In this document: piece after piece, positions 24,040 through 33,205 of the stretch
Numbering within the stretch: position 1 is the stretch's first letter
How the letters are laid out: every line of letters begins with the position of its first letter
Source of the DNA: JABDIP01 sp965250245
Lineage (GTDB): Bacteria > Pseudomonadota > Alphaproteobacteria > DSM-16000 > Inquilinaceae
Direction of reading: 5' to 3'
DNA length: 64,000 nucleotides
NCBI GenBank assembly: GCA_965250245.1
Contig: OZ252296.1
Coordinates: 1,984,001 to 2,048,000, forward strand
The notes under the pieces: model-generated
Database searches by the model: none
Seen by the model: the letters and a program-made list of their open reading frames with translations, nothing else
What the model was told of the DNA's origin: nothing
Made by a program: the position numbers and the translations under genes

Positions 24040-26966
24040 CGCGCCCGGCCCCCGAACCCGGCGCCGTATCGCCATTCGTCCGGCCCATCGGGCAGGCCCG
24101 GCGGCGGCGTCAGGTCGGCGATCTGCGCCTCCGCCGCTTCCTCCGCCGTCGCTTTTTCCAACCGCACCTTGAGGTCGTACCAGGCCGCCTGGCCGGTGAC
24201 CGGATCGGCGTTGGAATGCTGATAGCCCTGGTCGTCTGCCTGCAGCAGCTCCGGGATCAGCGGGTTCAGCAGGAAGCCCTCCCGGGATTCCGGTGCGCCC
24301 GGCTTCAGCCCCCAGGCGCCGGCCCGCTTGCCGATGGCGTTCCAGGTCCACACCGTGTTCGGGTTGACTCCCTCCATGGTACGGATGCGCGCTTTGACCC
24401 GGCCATTGCGGCCGATGATCCAGACCCAGTCGCCGTCCTCCAGACCGGATCGCTCGGCCAGCCTGGTGGACACATAGAGCCGGTTGCTATCGTGGATCTG
24501 CCGTAGCCAGGCGTTCTGCGAGCCCCAGGAATGGTACATCGCCATCGGCCGCTGGGTGACGGCGTAGAGCGGCAGGCCGCCCTCGGCCTCCGCCGCCTCG
24601 ATGTCGAAGGGCCGGTACCAGAAGGGCAGGGGGTCGAAATAGGTCTCGACCCGGGCCCGCTTGTCGTCCGGCGGCTGCACGTCCCCGTGCCCGCGCGCCG
24701 CAAGGCGGAACTTCTGCAGCACCTCGCTGTAGAGCTGCAGCACGATCGGCTCGGCGTGGTCGATCAGGCCCAGCGCCACAGCGCATTCCAGATAGGCCTT
24801 GTTGGCGAATTTGAAGAACCGCTCCTCCGGCGCCAGGTGGTGCTGCCAGAAGCAGCCATTGGCGATGTAGCGCTCGAGCTGGTTCGGGTTCGGCTCGCCC
24901 CGGCCCTCAGAGGCGCCGTCGGCGCCGCGCCAGCCGGCCAGCGGGCCGATGCCGGGCTTGCGCTCATGGTTGACCATGTAGTCGCTGTAGCCGCCGGGAT
25001 AGCGCGGGCTGCCATCCTCGGCGGTGAAGCCGGGCAGGCCGATGCGCGCGCCCAGATCGATCAGCACGTCCTGGAACGGCCGCACGTCGCGGTCAGGCGC
25101 GACCACCGGCTGGCGGATCGAATCCGCCGGCCCGTCCGCCTCGCAGATCGGTCGGTCCAGCAGCGAGATGCAGTCCCACCGTTCCAGATAGGTGGTGTCC
25201 GGCAGCACCAGATCGGCATAGCCGACCATCTCGGAGTTGAAGGCGTCGGCGTAGATGATATGCGGGATGCGATACTCGCCGGTCTCCGGGTCCCGGTCGG
25301 TCAGCATGGCGGCGGTCTCGGTCGTGTTCATCGACGAGTTCCAGGCCATGTTGGCCATGTACATGAACAGGGTGTCGACCGGGTAGGGATCCGCCTTCCA
25401 GGCGTTGCGGATCACCATGTGCATCATGCCGTGCACCGCCAGTGGCGCGTCCCAGGAGAACGCCTTGTCGATCCGGCTCGGGCTGCCGTCCGGCTCGACC
25501 AGCATATCCTCAGGCCCGGTCGGGAAGCCCAGCGGCATGCCCGGCATCGGCGTCTCGGGCGCCACATGTTCGGAACGGCCCGTCGGCTTCGGCCCCGGCG
25601 GGACCGATTTCGGGAAGGGCGGCTTGTAGCGGAAGCCGCCGGGGCAATCGACCGAGCCCAGCAGCACCTGCAGCAGGTGCAGCGCCCGGCAGGTGTGGAA
25701 GCCGTTGGCATGGGCGGAGATGCCGCGCATGGCGTGGAACGCCACCGGCCGGCCGATCATCCGCTCGTGCCGCCGCCCGGTCCAGTCGGTCCAGGGCTGC
25801 TCGATGACGACGCTTTCCTCGAAGGCCGCATGGGCCAACTCGGCGGCCAGCCGGCGGATCGTGTCGGCCGACACGCCGGTCGCCTCGGCGACGGCATCGG
25901 GCGCATAGCGCTCGTCCAGGCAGCGCCTGGCCAGCAGCTCGAAGGTCGGCACCGCCTCGCGGCCGTCCTCCAGCGTGAAGCGCCCCTTGAAGGCGGGATG
26001 GTCCGGCGCCGGCGCGGCCGGGACCAGGGCATCGGCCTTGCGGTCCCAGCACAGCGGGTTGCCATCGGCGTCCCGGGCGAACAGCCCGTCATCGGCGGCG
26101 CCGGGATCGTCGATCACCAGCCAGGATGCGTTGGTGTAGCGGCCGAGATAGTCCAGATCGACTTTGCCGGCGGCCACCAGCTCATGGATCAGCGCCAGGA
26201 TCAGCAGCCCGTCGGTGCCCGGCGTGATGCCGATCCACTCATCGGCGATGGCCTGGTAGCCGGTCCGCACCGGGTTGACCGCGACGAACTTGGCGCCGCG
26301 CGCCTTCAGCTTGCCCAGGCCGATCTTGATCGGGTTGCTGTCATGGTCCTCGGCGACGCCGAACATCATGAAATAGCGGGTGCGCTCCCAGTCCGGCTCG
26401 CCGAACTCCCAAAACGCGCCGCCGATGGTGTAGAGCCCGGCGGCCGCCATGTTGACCGAGCAGAAGCCGCCATGGGCGGCGTAGTTCGGGGTGCCGAACT
26501 GGCTGGCCCACCAGCCGGTCAGGGCCTGGGACTGGTCGCGGCCGGTGAAGAAGGCGAGCTTGCGCGGGTCAGTCCGGCGGATGTCGCCGAGCCATCCGGC
26601 GGCAATCTCCAGCGCCTCGTCCCACTCGATCTCCTCGAACGCCCCCGTGCCGCGCTCGCCGACCCGCTTCAGGGGCTTGCGCAGCCTGGCCGGGGAGACC
26701 TGGGTCATGATGCCGGCCGAGCCCTTGGCGCAGAGCACGCCGCGGTTCACCGGATGGTCGCGGTTGCCCTCGATGAAGCGGACCGCGCCGTCCTTCAGAT
26801 GCACCTTGATGCCGCAGCGGCAGGCGCACATGTAGCAGGTCGTGGTTTTGACCTCGTCGGAGACCACCGGCGAGGTGTCGAGGTCGGGTTGTCGGGCCGG
26901 GATGGCGGGACTCCGTCGGCTTCGGAATGGACGCGCGATGGTAGCCGCACGCCCCTGACGCCGCAC
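24036..26966 (-). CDS. Molybdopterin-dependent oxidoreductase catalytic subunit
   Basis: The reading frame is 976 residues from a GTG at 26966; a second GTG at 26867 (VVSDEVKTT...) would remove 33 Arg/Pro-rich residues and is a likely true start. The [4Fe-4S] site is CYMCACRCG plus the Cys in GVLCAKG. The molybdenum ligand region reads GGFCSVNMAAAGLYTIGG, so the ligand is probably Cys, as in polysulfide, thiosulfate and arsenate reductases, and not Ser as in DMSO reductase. No twin-arginine signal with a hydrophobic stretch is visible, so the enzyme may face the cytoplasm. The partner subunits lie downstream on the same strand. The substrate is unknown. Confidence 0.9.
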   Translation of the reverse strand: MRRQGRAATIARPFRSRRSPAIPARQPDLDTSPVVSDEVKTTTCYMCACRCGIKVHLKDGAVRFIEGNRDHPVNRGVLCAKGSAGIMTQVSPARLRKPLKRVGERGTGAFEEIEWDEALEIAAGWLGDIRRTDPRKLAFFTGRDQSQALTGWWASQFGTPNYAAHGGFCSVNMAAAGLYTIGGAFWEFGEPDWERTRYFMMFGVAEDHDSNPIKIGLGKLKARGAKFVAVNPVRTGYQAIADEWIGITPGTDGLLILALIHELVAAGKVDLDYLGRYTNASWLVIDDPGAADDGLFARDADGNPLCWDRKADALVPAAPAPDHPAFKGRFTLEDGREAVPTFELLARRCLDERYAPDAVAEATGVSADTIRRLAAELAHAAFEESVVIEQPWTDWTGRRHERMIGRPVAFHAMRGISAHANGFHTCRALHLLQVLLGSVDCPGGFRYKPPFPKSVPPGPKPTGRSEHVAPETPMPGMPLGFPTGPEDMLVEPDGSPSRIDKAFSWDAPLAVHGMMHMVIRNAWKADPYPVDTLFMYMANMAWNSSMNTTETAAMLTDRDPETGEYRIPHIIYADAFNSEMVGYADLVLPDTTYLERWDCISLLDRPICEADGPADSIRQPVVAPDRDVRPFQDVLIDLGARIGLPGFTAEDGSPRYPGGYSDYMVNHERKPGIGPLAGWRGADGASEGRGEPNPNQLERYIANGCFWQHHLAPEERFFKFANKAYLECAVALGLIDHAEPIVLQLYSEVLQKFRLAARGHGDVQPPDDKRARVETYFDPLPFWYRPFDIEAAEAEGGLPLYAVTQRPMAMYHSWGSQNAWLRQIHDSNRLYVSTRLAERSGLEDGDWVWIIGRNGRVKARIRTMEGVNPNTVWTWNAIGKRAGAWGLKPGAPESREGFLLNPLIPELLQADDQGYQHSNADPVTGQAAWYDLKVRLEKATAEEAAEAQIADLTPPPGLPDGPDEWRYGAGFGGRAR

Positions 26967-27110
26967 GGGAATTCACGCCTGGCCCCCCGGATTTTCGCCA
27001 TCTGGCCGTGCGACAAGGTATCGGACTACCTGAGGCGTATCCGGGTACCGCAAGGGCAGTTGCGGTCTCGGCCGCCTAGCAAAAAGACGTCACCAATCCG
27101 GGAACCGGGG

Positions 27111-27278
27111 ATGAAGATCCTCCCATCGAAATGGCGGCCAATCCATGTCATCTGGCTGTGCCTGCTCATTTTCGCTGTGGGCGCTTTGCTGGGTTGGCAG
27201 GCCTATGAGTTCTTCGCGATCGACACCTGCCTGGACCGCGGCGGCGCCTGGGCCGGCTGGTTCTGCAGGTTCCGGTAG
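27111..27278 (+). CDS. Small single-pass membrane protein
   Basis: A 55-residue product with one hydrophobic segment (IHVIWLCLLIFAVGALLGW) and a C-terminal part with two Cys in CLDRGGAWAGWFC. The CLDxGGxW pattern occurs in many short proteins of alphaproteobacteria, which supports a real gene in spite of its small size. The ribosome-binding site (CCGGGG) is modest. It reads away from the oxidoreductase operon and is followed by an inverted repeat. Function unknown. Confidence 0.55.
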   Translation: MKILPSKWRPIHVIWLCLLIFAVGALLGWQAYEFFAIDTCLDRGGAWAGWFCRFR

Positions 27279-27298
27279 GAACGCGAAACCACTCCACA

Positions 27299-27391
27299 TT
27301 GTCATTCCCGCGAAGGCGGGAATCCAGTCTGTAAGCCCCAGCCGGCTCACCATTCGCGCCCGCTGGATTCCCGCCTTCGCGGGAATGACAA
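27299..27391. repeat. Inverted repeat with 29-base perfect arms
   Basis: The arm at 27299-27327 is the exact reverse complement of 27363-27391. Each arm holds a small palindrome of its own (ATTCCCGC and GCGGGAAT around four bases). This is a well-known intergenic repeat type of alphaproteobacteria. The rest of the stretch 27279-27569 holds no gene I can support; 27410-27520 is AT-rich and should carry the promoter of the gene at 27570. Confidence 0.88.
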
Positions 27392-27569
27392 CTAAATTGG
27401 TTGTTGGATGTGGCACCGTATTCAGCCTCACTTCCCATCCCAGCGTTAACGATTAACCTGTTGATTTTGCCGGTCTGTCGGTAAACAATACAATTAATGA
27501 AAAATTAACCCTATGCGCAGTGCGCGCAGCCCGGCGGCGCCGTAGGCCGGGACCGACAGGAGGTCGTCG

Positions 27570-28871
27570 ATGAGCACCCGACACCCGTTCCGTATCCTCG
27601 CCGTCGCGGCCGTCTGCATGGGCGTCGCCTTGCCTGCATCGGCCCAGACCGGCAACGCCGACTACGACAACCTGATCGGGATGCTGGCGAACGCGCCCGA
27701 TACGACACGGGTCCGCGGCGCCCAGATCATCGCCGACTATGTCGACTACCGGGCGCTGGAAAGCGTGGCGGGCGCGCCGCAGCCGGCCAGCGTCGACGAT
27801 CTCGGCGCCCTGGGCGACCGGGAGTTCGACGCCTGGGCTGAGGCGCAGTCCCGGGTCGAGTTCGACCCGCTCTCCGTCGCCAACGCCATTCCGGGCGAGG
27901 CCCTGGCCCGCGCCGTGCCGACCGCGAGCAGCGCCTTCCGCCAACTGCCGGAGGTGATGGGCGTCGACTGGCTGGAGATCGACCGGGCGCTGGCGATCGG
28001 CGGTTCGCCGGCCCGGGCCATCCTGCTCGGCGGCGGGGCCGGCCTGACCGATCTCGGCTCCATCGCGCCGGCCCTGGAGGGGCGCGGCTTCGAGATCGAG
28101 CAGTTGGGCCGCACCCTGGTCTGGCACCGCTTCAACGACCGTGAGATCCGCACCGACGCGATCGAGAGCGGCAGCGCCCTGGGCAACCGCATCGGCGACC
28201 CGTTCGGCATACAGCAGGGCCATGCGGCCCGCATCGCCGTGCTGCCGGGCGTGCTGGCCGGCAGTCGCGAATGGTCGATGATCGACCAGGTTGCGGGTGC
28301 GGCTGGCGGCACCGTGCGGTCGCTGGCCGATGACGGGGAAATCCGCGCCGCGGCGGCGGCGATCACCGATGCCAGCCGCTATGAGGGCACGCTGGTCCGC
28401 GCCCTGTTCACCCGGCGCGAGTTCACCGCCTTCAGCGTCAGCCGCAACAAGCTCGGACCGACCGCCGACGACGCGCAGCGCGCCGCCTTCGCCGAGGTGC
28501 TGCAGGGCCGGCTGCCCGGCGAACTGCCGCCCTACCGCCTCGCGGTGATGGCCGACCGCCAGGATGGCGATGACGAGATCGCGATCGTGGCGCTGGTCTA
28601 CAACTCTCCGGAGGAGGCGCAGGCGGCCGCCAGCGCGGTGCAGAGCCGGGTCGCCGCCTATGTCCCGCTGACCCGCAAGATCGCGCTGGGCGAGGCCTTC
28701 AACCTGGGCGTCTTCTCGCATGTGTTCGAGGCAGTGCCGGGCGGCCGCTCCGTGGCGGTGGTCTCGATCACCGGCAGCGGGCGCGAGGACCGGCCGGGCC
28801 AGCTCTTCCGCACCCTGCAGACCGGCTTCTTCTTCCTGGAGCCGGAATTCCTGATCGTCTCTTCGGAATAG
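27570..28871 (+). CDS. Secreted protein of unknown function
   Basis: The 433-residue product begins with a good signal peptide (FRILAVAAVCMGVALPASAQ, cleavage after residue 25 or so) and has AGGAGG seven bases before the ATG. The mature part is soluble, rich in Ala, Asp and Glu, without repeats or Cys, and ends with a hydrophobic LQTGFFFLEPEFLIVSS. I do not recognise the family. The gene is monocistronic: AT-rich promoter region upstream and a strong hairpin right after the stop. Confidence 0.75.
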   Translation: MSTRHPFRILAVAAVCMGVALPASAQTGNADYDNLIGMLANAPDTTRVRGAQIIADYVDYRALESVAGAPQPASVDDLGALGDREFDAWAEAQSRVEFDPLSVANAIPGEALARAVPTASSAFRQLPEVMGVDWLEIDRALAIGGSPARAILLGGGAGLTDLGSIAPALEGRGFEIEQLGRTLVWHRFNDREIRTDAIESGSALGNRIGDPFGIQQGHAARIAVLPGVLAGSREWSMIDQVAGAAGGTVRSLADDGEIRAAAAAITDASRYEGTLVRALFTRREFTAFSVSRNKLGPTADDAQRAAFAEVLQGRLPGELPPYRLAVMADRQDGDDEIAIVALVYNSPEEAQAAASAVQSRVAAYVPLTRKIALGEAFNLGVFSHVFEAVPGGRSVAVVSITGSGREDRPGQLFRTLQTGFFFLEPEFLIVSSE

Positions 28872-28875
28872 GGAG

Positions 28876-28911
28876 CGGCCCCGCGCGAACGGTCGCGTTC
28901 GGGCGGGGCCG
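28876..28911. terminator. Bidirectional terminator hairpin
   Basis: Sixteen-base arms CGGCCCCGCGCGAACG (28876-28891) and CGTTCGGGCGGGGCCG (28896-28911) pair with one mismatch around a four-base loop, five bases after the stop at 28871 and 12 bases before the stop of the convergent gene at 28923. Confidence 0.8.
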
Positions 28912-28922
28912 GCCCATACCGG

Positions 28923-29369
28923 TCACGGGTGCCGGTATCGGAAGCCGATCGCAATGCGGTTCCAGCTGTTGATCTGACAGATCAGCAGCGTCAGGTTGGT
29001 CGCCTCCTCATCGGTGAAGTGCGCGGAGAGCTCGGCGAACACCCGATCGGGCGCATGCGTGACCGCGATGGTGGTCAGGGCCTCGGTCCAGGCAAGCGCG
29101 GCGCGTTCGCGCGGGCTGTAGAGCGAAGACTCGCGCCAGGCGCCAAGCAGATAGAGCCGTTGTTCGCTCTCACCGCTTTCGCGGGCGTCCCGGCTGTGCA
29201 TGTCCAGGCAGAACGCGCAACCATTGATCTGCGAGGCTCGCATCTTGACCAGCTCGATGAGCGGTTTTTCCAGCCCGCAGCTCCTGACGTATTCCTCGAC
29301 TCTCATCAGGACTGCCATGCCCCCCGGGGCGGCGTCGTAGGCGCTGATCCGGTCTGCATCAATCTTCAT
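28923..29369 (-). CDS. Carboxymuconolactone decarboxylase/AhpD-family protein
   Basis: The 148-residue protein has the AhpD-like helical fold with CAFCLDMH (Cys-x2-Cys-x3-His) near residue 52, the redox or proton-transfer site of this family, followed by the conserved AALAWTEALT. Members act as alkylhydroperoxidase partners or as lactone decarboxylases. It follows the cyclase gene by 42 bases on the same strand with a strong ribosome-binding site (GGAGGAGG), so the two form an operon. Both are next to the MocR regulator, whose putative operator lies upstream of the pair. Confidence 0.88.
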   Translation of the reverse strand: MKIDADRISAYDAAPGGMAVLMRVEEYVRSCGLEKPLIELVKMRASQINGCAFCLDMHSRDARESGESEQRLYLLGAWRESSLYSPRERAALAWTEALTTIAVTHAPDRVFAELSAHFTDEEATNLTLLICQINSWNRIAIGFRYRHP

Positions 29370-29411
29370 GGATACCTCCTCCTACGCATCGTGTTGAAGC
29401 TGATTGCACGG

Positions 29412-30416
29412 TCAGCCGGCCTCGCACGCGGCCATGACCCGTGCAGGGCCACCGGTCCCGCCGACATGCTTCAGGGCGCCGACGATCAGGGTGCAGTCGC
29501 CCCTGTCCACTGCCGCGGCCAGCGCGTCGAGGTTGTCCAGGCTCTCCACGATCAGCACGCCGCGTTGATAGAGGCGCACATGGGCCGGCCAGGAATTGCT
29601 CCAGAAATCGTCGGTGCCCTTCGCCCCCTGGCCGGAATCGGTGCTCAGGCTGTCGGCGGCGATGCCGGCGATGCGCACGCCCTTGGCATCCATGATCTCG
29701 ATCAGCCGGTCGATCGCCTCGCGCGTGAAGCCCGGATGGTTGAGTCCGTTGACGTAGGGCGACCGGTCCCAATCCTCGATGCCGGACCCATAGAACTGCG
29801 ACCAGCCGAGCCGGGCCACGACCCAGACGCCGTCCTCGATCCGGTCGGCGACCGCGTCGATGTCCTCGGCACGGACCGTGGCGCGCGAGCTGTCGGAGAA
29901 ATCGGTGACCGACCGCAGCCGGCTCGGCGTTCCGCCGTTCTTCGCCAGCTCCGCTGCGACCCGGTCGGCGACGTCGATCAGCACGATGCGGCCGGTGAGC
30001 TGCTCGGCGGTGAGTTGGTCGGAGGCACGGCGCTCCTCCTGAGGAACGCCGCCGGGTTCCAGGCTGCGGGTGCTGTTGATGTAATGGTTGGGGCTGTTGA
30101 AGCTGGTGCCGTTGTGCTCCTGGACCAGGATGGCGGCGGAGGCGAAGTACCCTTCATTGGTCGGCCAGATATCGGCCGGGTACAGGATCGCTTGATGATA
30201 GAAGCCGGCAATCGGCGCGCTGTCGCCCACCGGCTTGCTGAGATCGGGCCGGGTCGGATCGGCAGCCATCGGCGCGAAGGTCGGGATCGCATGGGTCAGG
30301 TCGATAAAGGAGAGATCCGCTTTCGCCGTGCCGGCGGTGCAGAGGGCCGAGACGGCGACAATCGCCGCGGCGGCCAGCGGAGATGACAAGGTACGGTTCA
30401 CGGTCGTGGTCCTCAT
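29412..30416 (-). CDS. Secreted cyclase-family protein (kynurenine-formamidase-like fold)
   Basis: The 334-residue product has a signal peptide (residues 1-33, ending in TAGTAKA) and then the cyclase-family fold, starting FIDLTHAIPTFAP and continuing to the metal-site loop. That loop, normally HxGTHxDxPxH, reads EHNGTSFNSPNH: the second His is Ser and the Asp is Asn. Metal binding and hydrolysis by the usual route may therefore be lost or altered. Family members hydrolyse amides such as formylkynurenine. It is the first gene of an operon with the CMD protein and lies divergent from the MocR gene. Confidence 0.8.
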   Translation of the reverse strand: MRTTTVNRTLSSPLAAAAIVAVSALCTAGTAKADLSFIDLTHAIPTFAPMAADPTRPDLSKPVGDSAPIAGFYHQAILYPADIWPTNEGYFASAAILVQEHNGTSFNSPNHYINSTRSLEPGGVPQEERRASDQLTAEQLTGRIVLIDVADRVAAELAKNGGTPSRLRSVTDFSDSSRATVRAEDIDAVADRIEDGVWVVARLGWSQFYGSGIEDWDRSPYVNGLNHPGFTREAIDRLIEIMDAKGVRIAGIAADSLSTDSGQGAKGTDDFWSNSWPAHVRLYQRGVLIVESLDNLDALAAAVDRGDCTLIVGALKHVGGTGGPARVMAACEAG

Positions 30417-30515
30417 GGATGTTCAGGGATCGTCATCGCGCGGACGCGGTGCGCCTGTTTTCGGCCGCGGCCAATCGGAAGCCGATCGCTCAAGCCCGGT
30501 TGCGCTATTGCATCC

Positions 30516-30543
30516 TTGCGACGTCGGACAAATGGTCTAGGTT
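30516..30543 (+). promoter_or_regulatory. Candidate MocR promoter
   Basis: TTGCGA (30516-30521) and TAGGTT (30538-30543) are 16 bases apart, 48 bases before the MocR start codon. Similarity to the sigma-70 consensus is modest. The operator-like site at 30543 begins at the -10 element, so bound regulator would block this promoter. Confidence 0.4.
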
Positions 30544-30589
30544 GGGTCTGCCAGAAGACCCACTTTTGGACAAACTGGTGGAACCACTT
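30543..30589. promoter_or_regulatory. Candidate MocR operator, site A
   Basis: TGGGTCT (30543-30549) and AGACCCA (30556-30562) form a perfect inverted repeat, followed by TGGAACCACTT (30579-30589), which ends just before the MocR start codon. From GGGTC to ACTT this 46-base block matches the block at 33330-33375 at 33 positions without gaps, with identical internal spacing. It lies in the divergent region between the cyclase gene and the MocR gene. Confidence 0.65.
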
Positions 30590-30590
30590 G

Positions 30591-32093
30591 ATGTCCGGAA
30601 GGCCGGAGCGCCGCACGCGCCAGCGGTTTCCCCTCGATGCGCTGAGTCTCGACGAGGGCGCGGCAGAGCCGCTTTATCGTCAGCTTGAAGACCAGATCCG
30701 GACGGCGATCTGGCAGGGCCGCTTGCGGCCGGGCGAGCGGTTGCCGTCGACACGCCGGCTGGCGCGGGACCTGGGTGTCGCCCGCAACACCGCGATCAAC
30801 GCCTATAACCAGCTCATCATCGAGGGCTATCTCGCAACGGCGACGGGGTCGGGAACCCGCGTCGCCCAGGACCTGCCGGAGGCGCTGTTGCAGGTGCCCG
30901 GGCGCCGGGCGATACCGACATCGGCGGCAGAGCCGGTCTCGCTTTCCGCCGCCGCCCAACGGATCGCGGCCTTCAGCCCCTGGATCGGCGCCGAGATGGA
31001 TCGTCCGGCCCGGCCATTCCGACCGCACACCCCGGCGACCGATGCGTTCCCCCGGGAGCTATGGGCGCAGCTGACGACGCGCCGGCTGCGGCGGACATCC
31101 CGTGGCCTGCTCGAGCGCGGCGACCCGCGCGGCTACCGGCCGCTCCGCGAGGCCGTCGCCGGCTACCTCGGAAGCGCGCGCGGCGTTGTTTGCAGCGCGG
31201 ATCAGGTGATCATCACGGCCGGCGCGCAGCAAGGCATTGAGATCATCGCAAAGCTGCTGCTGGAACCCGGCGACAGCGTCCAAATGGAGGACCCTGGCTA
31301 CGCGCCGGCACGGATCCTGTTCGAGTTGGCCGGCGCCAAGGTCGTACCGATTCCAGTCGATGGGGAGGGGATGGAGGTCTCGCGCCTCGATGACGGTGCG
31401 CCGTCCGCCAAGCTCGTCTACGTAACGCCAAGCGCCCAGTTCCCGCTTGGCATGACCATGTCGCTGCCGCGCCGGCTGGCCCTGGTCGCCTGGGCCGATC
31501 GCCAGGGCGCGATGATCCTGGAGGATGACTACAACGGCGAGTACCGCTACGCCGGACGGCCGCTGCCGGCCCTGCACGGCCTCGCTCCGGCCGGCCGGGT
31601 TCTCTATGCCGGCAGCTTCAGCAAGCTGCTGTTTCCGTCCTTGCGAATCGGCTACGTGGTCGTGCCGCCGGACATGGTCGATCACTTCGCCGCCACCCGA
31701 TGGCTCATTGACCGCCACTCACCGCTGCTGGAACAGGCGGTGCTGGCCGACTTCATCGAGGAGGGCCATTTCGCCCGCCATGTCCGCCGTATGCGGACCC
31801 TATACGCCGAGCGGCAGGCCGCGCTGGTGGAATCCTCCGCGAGCGATCTGGACGGAGTCTTGCAGGTGCCGGCGTCCGATGCCGGGCTGCATCTCGTCGG
31901 CTGGATCGCCGGGTCGATGAGCGAAGGGGCAGTCCTGCAGGCGGCTCTTTTGGCCGGTGTCGAGCTGACGCCGACCTCGTGGTTCAGCGTGCTCAGACCG
32001 CCCCAACCCAGCGTTATCCTGGGATACGCGCCGTTCTCTCCGAAGGAGATCCGGCGCGCAACCAGGTCCCTTGCCCGCGCACTGGATCGCTAG
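30591..32093 (+). CDS. MocR-type transcriptional regulator (GntR wHTH fused to aminotransferase domain)
   Basis: About 500 residues from the ATG at 30591. Residues 20-85 form a GntR-type winged helix (LYRQLEDQIRTAIWQGRLRPGERLPSTRRLARD split by its turn). The rest is a fold-type I PLP domain, with the PLP Lys in AGSFSKLLFPSLRIGY and Asp/Tyr in LEDDYNGEYRY. MocR proteins use a PLP-bound effector to switch transcription, usually of a neighbour. The cyclase/CMD operon is divergent and the membrane-protein gene converges, with four bases of shared stop codons. Matching operator-like sites lie upstream of both. Confidence 0.93.
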   Translation: MSGRPERRTRQRFPLDALSLDEGAAEPLYRQLEDQIRTAIWQGRLRPGERLPSTRRLARDLGVARNTAINAYNQLIIEGYLATATGSGTRVAQDLPEALLQVPGRRAIPTSAAEPVSLSAAAQRIAAFSPWIGAEMDRPARPFRPHTPATDAFPRELWAQLTTRRLRRTSRGLLERGDPRGYRPLREAVAGYLGSARGVVCSADQVIITAGAQQGIEIIAKLLLEPGDSVQMEDPGYAPARILFELAGAKVVPIPVDGEGMEVSRLDDGAPSAKLVYVTPSAQFPLGMTMSLPRRLALVAWADRQGAMILEDDYNGEYRYAGRPLPALHGLAPAGRVLYAGSFSKLLFPSLRIGYVVVPPDMVDHFAATRWLIDRHSPLLEQAVLADFIEEGHFARHVRRMRTLYAERQAALVESSASDLDGVLQVPASDAGLHLVGWIAGSMSEGAVLQAALLAGVELTPTSWFSVLRPPQPSVILGYAPFSPKEIRRATRSLARALDR

Positions 32094-33205
32094 AGGCGGA
32101 GGCCAAGCAGCGCCGCGACGAGGGTGAGCGCGAGCAGCACGCCTCCACCGATGGTCAAGTGCCCCAGGGCGTTTGCGGTGGCGCGCCGCATCTTGTGGGC
32201 GAGCAGCACTTGCCGCAGCCCGCAAGCGGCATGAACGGCGACGGCTGTGACGGCAAGTGCGTAGTGCGGGATCAGGCGGACACTCCAGGGATCGCCGAGC
32301 AGCCCGACCGGCGCCCCCGACGCCCACGCCCAATCGGTGTCGATCCCGAACTTGGCCCGCGCCATGAGCAGCGCCGCGGTCAAGTGGCTGAACAGGAAGG
32401 CACCGAGATAAGCGCCGCTGGCCGTCTGCAGCGCGCCCCAGCCATCGCTGGCGGTGGCGGTGCGGTGACGTGCCAGCGCCGCTCCGGAGCCGAGCAGCCA
32501 GGCAACCAGCGCTATCAAGATCGGCTCGATGGCCGGCGCGCGATACCACTGCCGCAAGGTCTCCTGGACCGCCCCGTGAGCATCGGCGCCGGCAAGCGCG
32601 AAAAGATGGTTGCCCAGATGCAGGCCGACAAAGCCGATCAGGACGGCTGCCGCGGCGACGCCGTGGCTCCAACGCAACCACGCCGCCGGCGGCGCCAGCA
32701 ACACCGGCCCAGGCGGTTCGGCCCGGGCCGGCCGGATCACAAGGGCGGCCAGCGCGATCAGCCACATGGCCAGCCAGATGAACGTCTCCCAGGCCGGGAG
32801 GTCGATCGTGATCAGCACCACGCCGGTTGCGGTGAAGAGCGGCGGGACTGCAACGGTCAAATGGGCCAGGCGTCGGGCGCGCAGTGCGGCCTTGCTGATC
32901 GATGACAGCGCGCCGAGCCGCCGGATGGCGACGAGACCGATCGCCGGAATCGCAAACGCAAGGGCAAGCGCCATTGCCGCCCCGGCCAGGGCGGCGCGGG
33001 ATCCGGCAGCGGCCGGGCCGAGCGCCGCGAAGAACAGCGCGAGGACGAAGGGGTAGGCGAGATTGGCCGCGATCAGTTGTGCCGCGAGTGGCCGCTCGTC
33101 GCCAAGCTCGGCTATGCCAAGGACGCGGCCGGAGAGCGAAAGCGGGTCGGCCGATCCGGTGGACACCGCCGGCGCTCCGCCAAGGGTCGGAATTCTCGGT
33201 TTCAT
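32090..33205 (-). CDS. Multi-pass membrane protein resembling a cytochrome b
   Basis: About 371 residues from the third of three consecutive ATGs (33205), which has GGAAG at the best distance. There are about ten hydrophobic segments. The second half has His residues placed within helices (IGFVGLHLGNHLFA, LFSHLTAAL, RLIPHYALAVTAVAVHA), the kind of pattern that binds haem in succinate-dehydrogenase or cytochrome b subunits. That reading is a guess from residue placement. It is convergent with the MocR gene, and operator site B lies about 125 bases upstream of its start, matching the cyclase arrangement. Confidence 0.65.
   Translation of the reverse strand: MKPRIPTLGGAPAVSTGSADPLSLSGRVLGIAELGDERPLAAQLIAANLAYPFVLALFFAALGPAAAGSRAALAGAAMALALAFAIPAIGLVAIRRLGALSSISKAALRARRLAHLTVAVPPLFTATGVVLITIDLPAWETFIWLAMWLIALAALVIRPARAEPPGPVLLAPPAAWLRWSHGVAAAAVLIGFVGLHLGNHLFALAGADAHGAVQETLRQWYRAPAIEPILIALVAWLLGSGAALARHRTATASDGWGALQTASGAYLGAFLFSHLTAALLMARAKFGIDTDWAWASGAPVGLLGDPWSVRLIPHYALAVTAVAVHAACGLRQVLLAHKMRRATANALGHLTIGGGVLLALTLVAALLGLRL

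Noticed and set aside
22160..26966. Naming the oxidoreductase dmsABC
   Set aside because: The probable Cys ligand and missing export signal argue against a true DMSO reductase, so no gene symbols were given.
24531..27278. A very long rightward reading frame opposite the molybdopterin catalytic subunit
   Set aside because: It is the antisense shadow of a gene whose family motifs are clear on the other strand, and its product is Arg/Gly/Val-rich without a fold. Only its last 55 codons (27111-27278) look like a gene of their own.
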